A stretch of 25,103 bases of DNA from Bacteroidetes bacterium UBA6063. GTDB lineage: Bacteria > Bacteroidota > Bacteroidia > NS11-12g > UBA9320. The notes beneath the pieces were generated by a model. It worked only from the letters and a program-made list of their open reading frames with translations. It was not told the origin of the DNA and ran no database searches. The translations under genes and the position numbers were made by a program. Of this stretch, positions 7,557 to 15,422 are shown one piece after another (the first letter of the stretch is position 1; each line of letters opens with the position of its first letter). Location of the stretch: the NCBI GenBank assembly GCA_002428905.1, contig DIYD01000174.1:1-25103 (forward strand). Reading direction: 5' to 3'.

Positions 7557-8433
7557 CTGCCTCGCCATCAATTAAATGGTCATCCACTTCCTCTTCCTGG
7601 TATTCTACATCCACATAACGATAGAAAGCAGCCGCATAACCCGAGATCATGAACGCTACCATAAACACTACTAAGAACAACATCAGCAGCATAATGAGTA
7701 TTGCACCAATACTGCCTAACATGGTGAGCGGCACAACGGTTAATCCAAGTACAAGGGCTGCACCAATTGCACCAACGAGTATGAACAGGTATAGCTTTAT
7801 AGCCCGGCCCATGGTGATATTCTCCCAGCTGAACTTCAGCGCGTTTTTCACATCCAAATCGCCGTAAACAATCGCACCTCTGCCTGCAAATAACCGAAGC
7901 AACACCACATTAGCTACAATCTGTAATATACTGCCAAGTACAGCGCTAACTGACTCCACGGGTATCAATACAACACCAACGAGCGTTGACAACAACGTGG
8001 TAATAATAGCATAAACGAACAAGCGCACGTAGTTCTTGTTAAACGACTGGCTTAACGCCTCGCTTACGTTAGTCTCTTCTTTTTCGATCAGCTGTTTGCT
8101 AATGATAAAACCAATATTCAATAGCCAGGTGGTAACGATGTTAAAAACCAACGTCGCTACGGTCATTATCCCGTAAAGCTGAACCTGATTCTCTTCCATC
8201 AATTCGGTCAACTCAAGCATAAACGCCTGAATGTCTTCCGGTTCATAGTCCTTCATATTCTCCAGGAAATCTGCTGGAAACAACGGCGCGACAACCGTAT
8301 ACACGGCAAACGCGATTCCCACACAGAGTACAAGGGTTACCAACGTTGGAGCAACGATAGCTTTAAACAAGCGTTTCGCGTGACTGAATATGCCGCGCAT
8401 CAGGTCATTTTTGAATAATTCGATGGTGTTCAT
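7546..8433 (-). CDS. Multi-span membrane protein, unknown function
   Basis: This integral membrane protein of about 295 residues has around six hydrophobic segments and a soluble, acidic C-terminal tail (YQEEEVDDHLIDGEADVV). The arrangement, with a long first loop rich in acidic residues (NMKDYEPEDIQAFMLELTELMEE) and a cytoplasmic KQLIEKEETNVSEALSQSF segment, recalls the loosely defined glycerophosphodiester-phosphodiesterase membrane-domain/DUF4013-like proteins, but I cannot confirm a family. The frame is open from 8487. The ATG at 8433 is preferred because a perfect -7 element lies at 8439-8446 and would not allow an earlier start. It is the first gene of the operon with two thioesterases. 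Confidence 0.78.
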   Translation of the reverse strand: MNTIELFKNDLMRGIFSHAKRLFKAIVAPTLVTLVLCVGIAFAVYTVVAPLFPADFLENMKDYEPEDIQAFMLELTELMEENQVQLYGIMTVATLVFNIVTTWLLNIGFIISKQLIEKEETNVSEALSQSFNKNYVRLFVYAIITTLLSTLVGVVLIPVESVSAVLGSILQIVANVVLLRLFAGRGAIVYGDLDVKNALKFSWENITMGRAIKLYLFILVGAIGAALVLGLTVVPLTMLGSIGAILIMLLMLFLVVFMVAFMISGYAAAFYRYVDVEYQEEEVDDHLIDGEADVV

Positions 8434-8438
8434 GGGGC

Positions 8439-8446
8439 CAAATATA
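8439..8446 (-). promoter_or_regulatory. Promoter of the membrane protein-thioesterase operon
   Basis: On the - strand this reads TATATTTG, an exact TAnnTTTG element, with ATTG 17 nt upstream as a -33 candidate. The box ends only 5 nt before the ATG at 8433, so the transcript would begin at or next to the start codon. Confidence 0.6.
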
Positions 8447-8604
8447 GAAGAAATTGAGCAGTGCAATAGCCAAATTCTGCAAGGCATTGAATCACTCGAC
8501 GAATCGTTGTGTATCGGGTTCGTAAATCGATTTATCGGCGATCTGAAAATTTGAAGCGCAAGGCAACCAGATTTTTGTTACTATTGAACATCTAATAGCT
8601 TCAC

Positions 8605-10815
8605 ATGCCAGAATTACTCCATAAAGGAAAGTTTGGGACTGCCCCTGTATTTCTAACCGCTATATCAACCATTCTCGGTGCTGTAATGTTCCTGCGTTTT
8701 GGCTTTGCAGTAGGTTCGGTTGGACTGCTTGGAACACTCTTAATCATTCTACTGGGTCATATGGTTACCATACCTACCGCAATGTCGCTTGCAGAAATTG
8801 CGACAAATCAGAAGGTAGAAGGGGGAGGGGAATACTACATCATCTCCCGTTCGTTTGGATTAACCATTGGAGCTGCTATTGGAATTGCCTTGTACCTGTC
8901 ACAGGCCATTAGCGTAGCTTTTTACGTCATTGCGTTCTCTGAAGCGTTCGAACCAGTGCTTGTGTTGTTACAAGGTGAGACCGGCATTCCTCTTGCATTA
9001 TCCAAACGTGTTATCGGCCTGGTAAGTGTGTTATTGCTAGCCTGGTTGATGCGCACCAAAGGTGCCAAGACCGGTATGTGGATGCTGTACGTTGTAGTTG
9101 CAATTCTAGCCGTTTCCCTCATCATGTTTTTTGCTGGAACCGGTACACCCCAGGAGTCGGTGCTTTGGGATGGCGATGGAACCGACTTCTTTGTTGTGTT
9201 TGCCATTGTTTTCCCTGCGTTTACGGGCATGACGGCTGGTGTAGGCCTTTCGGGAGACTTAAAGGATCCCAAAAAATCAATCCCGCAGGGTACACTTTTC
9301 GCCACTTTAATTGGCATGGCCATCTATATAATTATAGCCTACAAGCTTTCGATTTCTGCGAGTCAGGAAAGTCTGATAAACAACCAATTGGTGATGTCTG
9401 ATATTGCCGTTTGGGGGCCAATTATTCCGATTGGATTGGCGGCAGCAACAATCTCAAGTGCATTAGGAAGTGTAATGGTTGCTCCAAGAACGTTGAACGC
9501 CATAGCCTCCGATCGAACCATCCCTATACCCCGCTTGAATAATTACCTCGCACGTTCTAACAAGAAAACGGGTGAACCTGTAAACGCATCGATGGTAACC
9601 TGTGCAATTGCCTTTGTGTTTGTGTTGGCCGGAGATGTGAACGCCGTAGCAGAAATCATTTCGATGTTCTTCATGGTGACCTACGGTTCGATTTGCTTGA
9701 TCTCCTTACTGGAAAATTTCGCATCTAATCCGGGCTATCGCCCTTCATTTAAATCGAAATGGTACATCAGTTTAGTTGGTGCTGTGCTTTGTATCTTTAT
9801 GATGTTCCAGATCAATACGTTGTACGCCGTCCTGGCCATTGGCCTCATGGTGCTTACGTATTATGTACTCACAACCTATCGCGACGACAAAAGCGACATG
9901 TCGAATATATTCAGTGGCGTTATCTTCCAGATCAGTCGTAACCTTCATGTTTTCCTCCAAAAATCAAAACAAGAAGAGACTATGGATGAATGGCGACCAT
10001 CGGTGGTTGCGATTTCCAAAGACTCGTTTAGCAGGCACGACGAATTTGATTTATTACGCTGGATATCGCATCGAAAAGGCTTTGGGATGTACATCCACCA
10101 TATTGACGGTTACCTGAGCAAAGAAAGCTCTGAAAAGGCCAAAGACAGCCTTAAACGACTCATCCGTTTAACGCAGGTAAGTAATAGTTCAGTGTTCGTC
10201 GACACCATTATTAACCCGAGCTACAAAGCCAGTATTTCTCAAACACTACAATTGCCAGGTGTTTCCGGTAAAGAGAACAACATGGCCTTGTTTGAATTTT
10301 ACAAAACCCGCGAAGATTCGTTGGAAGAGATTCTGGACAACATTGGTTTGGTTAAAGCCGTGGGGTACGACACCTGTATACTCTGCTCAAGTGAAAAGAA
10401 ATTTGGCTTTAACAATGAGATCCATATTTGGATGACGAGTAATGATTACCAAAATGCCAACCTGATGATTTACCTGGCCTATATTATTCTTGGTCACCCC
10501 GATTGGCAAAATGGTTTTATAAAACTCTTCGCAATCCACCCAGATGATGAAGTACGCAGCGAACGGGTTAAACTATTGGAGATGGTTAAAACCGGTCGAC
10601 TCCCAATCTCGCGAAACAATATTCGCATCATTCCAGTAAAAGAAGGTGTGGCTACCAAAGATGTGATCAATGAGAATTCGCAGGATGCTGACCTAACAAT
10701 CGTTGGTTTCCGAAGTGAGTATGTGAAGAACCTTGGGAAAGACTACTTCCTGGGGTACGATAACATTGGAAACGTTTTATTTGTGAACAGCCAAAACGAG
10801 AAGGAGATCAGTTAA
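8605..10815 (+). CDS. SLC12-type (cation-chloride cotransporter-like) APC permease
   Basis: This is a large secondary transporter of the APC superfamily that resembles the cation-chloride cotransporters (SLC12) more than ordinary amino acid permeases. The N-terminus holds KFGTAPVFLTAISTILGAVMFLRFGFAVG (residues 9-37), parallel to the first helix of SLC12 proteins, followed by about twelve membrane segments to about residue 420. EGGGEYYIISR (72-82) and the cytoplasmic DLKDPKKSIPQGTL (218-231) are shared SLC12 features. A soluble C-terminal domain of about 300 residues follows, matching the SLC12 cytoplasmic domain, ending in GYDNIGNVLFVN. The likely substrates are Na+, K+ or Cl-, but bacterial members are poorly characterised and amino acids are possible. 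It stands alone on the + strand, divergent from the thioesterase operon. Confidence 0.85.
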   Translation: MPELLHKGKFGTAPVFLTAISTILGAVMFLRFGFAVGSVGLLGTLLIILLGHMVTIPTAMSLAEIATNQKVEGGGEYYIISRSFGLTIGAAIGIALYLSQAISVAFYVIAFSEAFEPVLVLLQGETGIPLALSKRVIGLVSVLLLAWLMRTKGAKTGMWMLYVVVAILAVSLIMFFAGTGTPQESVLWDGDGTDFFVVFAIVFPAFTGMTAGVGLSGDLKDPKKSIPQGTLFATLIGMAIYIIIAYKLSISASQESLINNQLVMSDIAVWGPIIPIGLAAATISSALGSVMVAPRTLNAIASDRTIPIPRLNNYLARSNKKTGEPVNASMVTCAIAFVFVLAGDVNAVAEIISMFFMVTYGSICLISLLENFASNPGYRPSFKSKWYISLVGAVLCIFMMFQINTLYAVLAIGLMVLTYYVLTTYRDDKSDMSNIFSGVIFQISRNLHVFLQKSKQEETMDEWRPSVVAISKDSFSRHDEFDLLRWISHRKGFGMYIHHIDGYLSKESSEKAKDSLKRLIRLTQVSNSSVFVDTIINPSYKASISQTLQLPGVSGKENNMALFEFYKTREDSLEEILDNIGLVKAVGYDTCILCSSEKKFGFNNEIHIWMTSNDYQNANLMIYLAYIILGHPDWQNGFIKLFAIHPDDEVRSERVKLLEMVKTGRLPISRNNIRIIPVKEGVATKDVINENSQDADLTIVGFRSEYVKNLGKDYFLGYDNIGNVLFVNSQNEKEIS

Positions 10816-10973
10816 GCAGATGATAAGATGTTTGGATTTTTAGATTCTTAGACTTAAGCCTGCCAGTGCCTTTCCAGAGTTGTATGCCTGGTTGTGGATG
10901 ATAACGTCGTGAAATAATAATGAACTAGAAAAGTGAAGTTATAGATTCAGGCTAACCAAAGAAGATAACCCTA

Positions 10974-11492
10974 ATGGAAACGCATCAACATGAAGAGATT
11001 AAACGAAAAATAATCGAGGAGTTTGAGCACTATCGGAAGCGCCCATCAGCTAACTTTGACGAGAAACACTTCATGGATTATTTGCCGCACCCGCCCTATC
11101 CGAAAAACTCTTTAAAAAACACGTTTAGAGGGTCTGCTATGTATTTTCGCTTTATGGACAGGATCGAATTGGCGTTTGGAATTTGTTTTCCAATGAAGGA
11201 TCTAGATCGATATTACAGTGTAGAATCACTTGCCAAAAAGGTTTCTCAACGACTGAGCAAACCCACAGGGAATAAAAAAGTGCTTCAATTTCGCGATAAG
11301 AAAAAAGGCCGATTTGCATTCGAAATTGTCCTGGTAATACTCGGTGGGGCTTTGTATTACTGGATTGGATTACGCTGGATTGTTATTTTAGCGTTTGCAT
11401 TTATTGTGTTTTTGCTGCAATGGACGATCCGAGTAAAGGTCTACGAGCGAAAACACATCAAAGCAATGAAAGTGAAACTCGATATTAAGTAA
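10974..11492 (+). CDS. Membrane-anchored protein, unknown, with weak acyl-carrier-like segment
   Basis: I do not recognise a named family. The 172-residue protein has a soluble N-terminal part of about 105 residues and two hydrophobic segments close together (about 113-130 and 131-152), then a basic tail. In the soluble part, residues about 58-95 read FRFMDRIELAFGICFPMKDL followed by DRYYSVESLAKKVSQRL, which follows the spacing of helices II and III of acyl carrier proteins, including the DUF1493 type. No DSL serine for phosphopantetheine is visible, so this may be only chance or a degenerate carrier fold. It lies 15 nt before the DUF4272 gene and probably shares its transcript. The 158 nt upstream contain no clear promoter match. 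Confidence 0.7.
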   Translation: METHQHEEIKRKIIEEFEHYRKRPSANFDEKHFMDYLPHPPYPKNSLKNTFRGSAMYFRFMDRIELAFGICFPMKDLDRYYSVESLAKKVSQRLSKPTGNKKVLQFRDKKKGRFAFEIVLVILGGALYYWIGLRWIVILAFAFIVFLLQWTIRVKVYERKHIKAMKVKLDIK

Positions 11493-11507
11493 GAATAGTG
11501 ATCCTTC

Positions 11508-12173
11508 ATGTTTAGACTATTTAGAGCTAAAAAATCGCTTACACGTAAAGAACGTACAGAACAATTTCTACAGGAAGCTGGGATTAAAATAAACTACAAT
11601 CTGCCCAACATCGAATCTGAAGAAGATACAACCCTGCGTTCACCCAAAGAGATTGCACAGCGGGTTACGGTGCTTACGGTTACCAATGGGGTCGCATTCG
11701 ATGCTACAACAGGTGAAAAAGCCATTCAATACCTCAAGGACTTTAACCTGTGGGCGTTTGTAACTCCCGACGAGCGCGAGTTTCTTGAAAACCCAACAGA
11801 ACAAAGAAAAACACAGGAAACCTGGAAATGCGAATGCATTTGGACCTTGCTCTGGGCCCTAAACCTCATTGACGACCTTGGATTTCCAAACACCATGTGT
11901 GATCTAAACGCCATACCCGAGGAAAACTATCCCCTTGCTTTTCAAGATCCGAATGAGTTTATAAAAGGCATAACTTCATTGCGATCGGTGCGTGAGATTT
12001 TAGATGCAAATGACATGTATTATCGCATGGATTGGGCTGTTGTTGATGCCCGATTAAATGGCAAAGAAGTAGAGAATCTTATTTCAGGAGTGGTTTATGA
12101 GCGGCATTATGCATTAAACTGGCTGGTCAACTACATGGGACAGGAGTGGGATGATATATCTACGGACACGTGA
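11508..12173 (+). CDS. DUF4272 domain protein
   Basis: This is a cytoplasmic protein of the DUF4272 family, function unknown. The diagnostic order is clear: an N-terminal RTEQFLQEAGIKINYNLP segment, LRSPKEIAQRV, the aromatic core WKCECIWTLLWALNLIDDLGFP (residues 105-126), the mid helix ILDANDMYYRMDWAVVDARL, and the C-terminal GVVYERHYALNWLVNY followed by WDDISTDT, which is almost the family's fixed ending. At 221 residues it is full length. Proteins of this family are scattered in bacterial accessory regions, sometimes near polymorphic toxin loci, but nothing here shows a partner. It follows the membrane protein gene with 15 nt between them. Confidence 0.92.
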   Translation: MFRLFRAKKSLTRKERTEQFLQEAGIKINYNLPNIESEEDTTLRSPKEIAQRVTVLTVTNGVAFDATTGEKAIQYLKDFNLWAFVTPDEREFLENPTEQRKTQETWKCECIWTLLWALNLIDDLGFPNTMCDLNAIPEENYPLAFQDPNEFIKGITSLRSVREILDANDMYYRMDWAVVDARLNGKEVENLISGVVYERHYALNWLVNYMGQEWDDISTDT

Positions 12174-12220
12174 TATACGACCTACATCATCACGAATCGA
12201 ACTTCAACCCCATGATTTCT

Positions 12221-12254
12221 GGATTGCATCTCAATGGAGATCGTTGTACTTTCG
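12221..12254 (+). promoter_or_regulatory. Promoter module, copy 1 (TTG-N20-TACTTTCG)
   Basis: A -33 TTG (12224-12226) is followed after 20 nt by TACTTTCG (12247-12254), one base off TAnnTTTG. The whole block GGATTG-N11-AGATCGTTGTACTTTCG recurs at 14772-14805 with identical spacing. The next in-frame ATG is at 12276, 21 nt after the box. Confidence 0.6.
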
Positions 12255-12275
12255 GAGGGAACAATCAACGCTAAT

Positions 12276-12473
12276 ATGAAAAGATCAGCATCTGACGATC
12301 CAATCTATCGATATGAGGACAGGAAACCCCGGGAATTTGAACCCGCCAATGAAATGCTTTTCAATGGGTTCAACCGACACGAAGTACAGAATGTCGCTCA
12401 TACACACCGGATGAGTACAGTGTCGCCTGATGGTGCTTCTGTCAGAGAATCAATACACAACAAAATGGTGGGA
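12276..12473 (+). pseudogene. N-terminal fragment resembling a pertussis-toxin-like ADP-ribosyltransferase
   Basis: This open segment of 66 codons begins with ATG just after a promoter module and runs in frame into the lipoprotein gene. It reads DDPIYRYEDRKPREF near its start, then LFNGF, and RMSTVSPDGASV 16 residues later. In R-S-E ADP-ribosyltransferases such as pertussis toxin S1, the domain opens with YRYDSRPP (the NAD-binding Arg), continues with an F-x-NGF turn, and reaches an STS strand. The match covers those first elements only. The linker before the STS-like part is short and no E-x-E catalytic motif follows, so it cannot be an active enzyme. It may be a remnant of a lost toxin gene fused to the next gene, or a chance resemblance. 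Only the sequence pattern supports this. Confidence 0.4.
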
Positions 12474-13382
12474 ATGTTGGAAGTAAAAGTAAAGTTAGTC
12501 GCACTTATCATCTGCCTGACAACATTATCGTGTAGTGCACAAGACAACGGAGAAAACCAGGCAATCCAGGGTAATATGGTCTACGGACTTCCCATTCCAT
12601 ATATGCTAGGTATCCACACCGAGCATAAAGACCGGAATGCACTAAAAATTGTGTTTATCGATAATTTGAACAACGAACACCTCATCCATGAAGGTGCTCT
12701 GGATGGCTGGGGAATGCGGTGGACAGATAAGAAGATTCCTACAGGCGCGTATCTGCTTGTATTAAGTTGGAAGGAAGACAGTGTTCTAAAATCCACCCAA
12801 CGCAACATCGTATTGAAACCAGAGACCAGATTCTTTTCACTGAACATTGAATTGGCCAACGAGCCGTTCCGTGGCCGGGAGCAAAATGCCATTTACCTCG
12901 ACCAGTATACCGAATCACTCCCTGAAGTCAATTTCAAACGCAATTGGAATCCGGCAGAACAATTTAAGAAAGACAGCATTTTACTCCCCGATTATGACGT
13001 CGTCAATCAACACGACAGCACAATTTACGGTGCATATTTAAGGTTTTCATCTGCGCTGTCCATCAATTGGGTTCAATCGCATTATATCGCTTTTATGCGT
13101 TTCGAAAAGCTTGACGAAGGAGACTGGGTTGGAATGCGTTGCAACGCTCCAAGGATGGAGATGGAAATACAGTCGGGAGATACCGGTAAAACACTTGACG
13201 ACATGGTGTTGGGTTGTGCTACAGACCAATTCCTAACCGCAGAATGGTATCGAATCCGAATAGACTATATGTTGAATGATCGCATCTTTGAACGAAACGA
13301 AAAGATCGGGAACATTGAAGACAATGTATACGTCGAACAAACGATTTACAGCTTCACCGATGAATTTAAGATAGGCAATTAG
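12474..13382 (+). CDS. Putative lipoprotein or secreted protein, unknown
   Basis: I do not recognise this protein. From ATG 12474 it is 302 residues, beginning with a signal peptide (MLEVKVKLVALIICLTTLSC). The cysteine at residue 20 could be lipidated (LTTLSC is an imperfect lipobox), or signal peptidase I could cut after CSAQ a few residues later. The mature part looks beta-rich: a PTGAYLLVLSWKEDS strand pair at about 97-111 suggests an Ig-like domain, and the C-terminal half has a WYRIRIDYML segment. The frame is open upstream to 12234, and a longer product from 12276 would bury the signal peptide, so the internal start is preferred. ATG 12465 is an alternative. It ends 99 nt before the DUF4332 gene. 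Confidence 0.65.
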   Translation: MLEVKVKLVALIICLTTLSCSAQDNGENQAIQGNMVYGLPIPYMLGIHTEHKDRNALKIVFIDNLNNEHLIHEGALDGWGMRWTDKKIPTGAYLLVLSWKEDSVLKSTQRNIVLKPETRFFSLNIELANEPFRGREQNAIYLDQYTESLPEVNFKRNWNPAEQFKKDSILLPDYDVVNQHDSTIYGAYLRFSSALSINWVQSHYIAFMRFEKLDEGDWVGMRCNAPRMEMEIQSGDTGKTLDDMVLGCATDQFLTAEWYRIRIDYMLNDRIFERNEKIGNIEDNVYVEQTIYSFTDEFKIGN

Positions 13383-13481
13383 GACATCTGGTGTTTGACA
13401 GTCCTTTCGCAACGGCTCACTGTTAAATATCAGTTTTTTCAACACGCATAATTGCCTGTTTTCCTGTAATTTGTCAGCGCT

Positions 13482-14156
13482 ATGGGTTACTATATTGACT
13501 TGAAATCGATCTCCCTTTCTCAATTGGAGCAAGCCCTAATTGACGCCGACCTCGTTCCGAGTAGAATGGTGCTCAAAAACGACATTCACGAGCATTTTGA
13601 AGGTCTTAGGTCTATTGGTATAGCGAATTCTGAAGAATTACTAAACGCTTTAAAAACCAAGAAAAAAGTAGCTGATGTTGCTCAACAGTCGGATATTGAC
13701 ATTCAATATTTGACCATCCTGGCCAGAGAAGTAAAGAGCTATCGTAAAAAACCAATCAAGCTTGCAGATTTCCCCGACACAGCGGCTGGGCTTATATCTG
13801 CGCTGGCCTCAAACGGGATAGTGAATTCACTTCAGTTTTATGATCGAATGTTAACCTCGTCACAGCGCGTAGAAATGGCGAAGGAGTTGGCGGTAAAGGA
13901 ATCAGACCTATTGCGCTTGGTGAAGCTGACCGACCTAACACGAATACGCTGGGTGAATCACACCTTTGCCTTTGTGCTCTATGAAGCGGGGTACGATTCT
14001 GTACCCAGAGTTGCAGATGCGGATAAGTCTGACCTATATGATACGATTATCCGACTGAACACACAACGAAACCTGTATCGTGGCAATATCGGACTAAACG
14101 ATATTAAGCAGTGTATTGAGTCTGCACGGTCCTTAAGTGTTGACATTGAACTCTAA
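13482..14156 (+). CDS. DUF4332 domain protein
   Basis: This protein of 224 residues is made mostly of short helices and matches the DUF4332 pattern, a helix-hairpin-helix-like fold of unknown function. The clearest part is LRSIGIANSEELLNALKTKK (residues 42-61), then VADVAQQSDIDIQYLTILAREV, where a small ordinal helix-hairpin-helix is followed by a second one; a similar unit returns at about 105-165 (LASNGIVNSLQFYDRM, then VKESDLLRLVKLTDLTRIRWV). Such units in other families bind nucleic acid or act as protein-interaction modules. It has no signal peptide and sits alone, 99 nt after the lipoprotein gene and 139 nt before the VOC gene. TAATTTG, a -7 element short by one spacer base, lies shortly upstream but is weak. 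Confidence 0.82.
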   Translation: MGYYIDLKSISLSQLEQALIDADLVPSRMVLKNDIHEHFEGLRSIGIANSEELLNALKTKKKVADVAQQSDIDIQYLTILAREVKSYRKKPIKLADFPDTAAGLISALASNGIVNSLQFYDRMLTSSQRVEMAKELAVKESDLLRLVKLTDLTRIRWVNHTFAFVLYEAGYDSVPRVADADKSDLYDTIIRLNTQRNLYRGNIGLNDIKQCIESARSLSVDIEL

Positions 14157-14295
14157 TCGGTTTCAAGCACAACCAGAAAGATGCTTCATACCAAGGGATT
14201 AAATGCATCCTACTAAAGTACGAATTCTGGATTTAGAGTATACGGCTTAACCCTCGTAGTACTAATTTCCCCAAAGAATTTAAACAACATAAATT

Positions 14296-14730
14296 ATGTC
14301 AGATCAACAGAACAACATACCTAAGGTTACAGGAATTGGGGGCATTTTCTTTTTCTCGGATGATCCGAAAAAATCGAAAGAATGGTATTCGCAGAATCTT
14401 GGATTGGAAACCAACCAATGGGGATCAAGTTTTGAGTTTCGGAATGCACACCGACCAGACGAAATCAACTACTTACAATGGAGTCCGTTTCAAAACGGTA
14501 GTGACTATTTTGCTCCATCCAAAAAGGAATTTATGATCAACTACCGCGTTCAGAATATAGAAGGACTGGTGGAAAAACTTAGAGCAAATGGTGTGACCAT
14601 TGTAGACGAGATTGTTTCATACGATTACGGCAAGTTTGTGCACATCATGGACAATGAGGGCAACAAAATTGAACTTTGGGAACCCATCGATCATGTCTTC
14701 ACTGAAATGGGTGGCAAAACCACAAAATAG
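14296..14730 (+). CDS. VOC superfamily (glyoxalase/bleomycin-resistance-like) protein
   Basis: This is a cytoplasmic single-domain protein of the vicinal oxygen chelate superfamily, 144 residues. Two beta-alpha-beta-beta-beta modules are visible. The first opens with GIGGIFFFSDDPKKSKEWYSQNLGLE, where the helix after the strand and the Y-x-x-x-LGL turn are typical. The second opens with FMINYRVQNIEGLVEKLRANGV and closes with GKFVHIMDNEGNKIELWEP, in which the Glu of IELWEP is the usual metal ligand. The family includes glyoxalases, dioxygenases, isomerases and antibiotic-binding proteins, so the exact activity cannot be named. It is not closely spaced with its neighbours. The 139 nt before it hold no promoter I trust. 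Confidence 0.88.
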   Translation: MSDQQNNIPKVTGIGGIFFFSDDPKKSKEWYSQNLGLETNQWGSSFEFRNAHRPDEINYLQWSPFQNGSDYFAPSKKEFMINYRVQNIEGLVEKLRANGVTIVDEIVSYDYGKFVHIMDNEGNKIELWEPIDHVFTEMGGKTTK

Positions 14731-14771
14731 CCTAAATACCAATATTAAGAACAACCTCAGAGGCAAATCCA

Positions 14772-14805
14772 GGATTGTTTCAGAAAACAGATCGTTGTAC
14801 TTTCG
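14772..14805 (+). promoter_or_regulatory. Promoter module, copy 2 (TTG-N20-TACTTTCG)
   Basis: The -33 TTG (14775-14777) and TACTTTCG (14798-14805) are 20 nt apart. The module agrees with the copy at 12221-12254 in GGATTG and in the whole 17-nt AGATCGTTGTACTTTCG. It places the transcript start near 14812, which rules out a translation start at 14775 and supports GTG at 14826. Confidence 0.6.
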
Positions 14806-14825
14806 AAAAGAACAAACGATCCGTA

Positions 14826-15374
14826 GTGCATAAAGTCCGGCTAAACGAAGACGTCTATCTTATTCACAACTTTCTCTCGAAAGAAGAGTGCAGTACGTTT
14901 ATAAAGCGAAGTGAAGAAATTGGCTACGAGGAAGCCACAGTAACTACCCATAGTGGGCAAAAAATGATTAAAGGTATCCGAAACAATGAACGGGTTGTAC
15001 TTAAGGATCATGTGCTGGCCATGAAATTCTGGAACCGGATAGAACCATTTGTAAACGAGCGGTTTAACTCCTGGGAGCCAACGTCTGTAAATGAACAGTT
15101 CAGGTTCTATAAATACAAGGTAGGGCAACGCTTTAACCGACATTTGGATGGCCGATTTAAACGCAATGAAAATGAAGAGAGTCGATTAACACTTATGGTT
15201 TATTTAAACGATGACTTTGAAGGAGGTGAAACCGAATTTGACGATGTAAGTGTTGTTCCAGGCACTGGTTCGGCCATTGTTTTCAGGCATGAGGTTAAAC
15301 ATAAGGGGTGCAAAGTAACATCGGGTATTAAGTACGCGATTCGTACAGATATTATGTTTGTCAGGAATGGATAG
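14826..15374 (+). CDS. 2-oxoglutarate/Fe(II)-dependent oxygenase, prolyl 4-hydroxylase type
   Basis: This is a probable cytoplasmic dioxygenase that uses 2-oxoglutarate, O2 and Fe(II) to hydroxylate a protein or small-molecule target. The double-stranded beta helix carries the complete iron site: RHLDGRF gives His106 and Asp108, and HEVKHKG gives His159; Arg173 in KYAIRTDIMF binds 2-oxoglutarate. The FEGGETEF turn (131-138) is also typical of P4Hc domains. Numbering is from GTG 14826, giving 182 residues. A longer frame reaches 14775, but that codon lies inside the promoter. The N-terminus VYLIHNFLSKEECSTFIKRSE fits the family. The target cannot be inferred; bacterial members modify elongation factors or ribosomal proteins in some species. 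Confidence 0.88.
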   Translation: MHKVRLNEDVYLIHNFLSKEECSTFIKRSEEIGYEEATVTTHSGQKMIKGIRNNERVVLKDHVLAMKFWNRIEPFVNERFNSWEPTSVNEQFRFYKYKVGQRFNRHLDGRFKRNENEESRLTLMVYLNDDFEGGETEFDDVSVVPGTGSAIVFRHEVKHKGCKVTSGIKYAIRTDIMFVRNG

Positions 15375-15422
15375 CGTGATTCTTAAGACAATACCACCCT
15401 TGGAGCTGGATTCGCGAAATTC

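Noticed and set aside
8500..8604. TACTATTG (8579-8586) as promoter of the SLC12 gene
   Set aside because: One base off the consensus and the nearest TTG is 25 nt upstream, too far for confidence.
13395..13440. TGACAGT/ACTGTTA hairpin as terminator of the lipoprotein gene
   Set aside because: The loop of 17 nt is long and the T-run comes about ten bases later, so support is poor.
14775..14825. TTG start of the oxygenase at 14775
   Set aside because: That codon is the -33 element of the promoter module and would lie outside the transcript.
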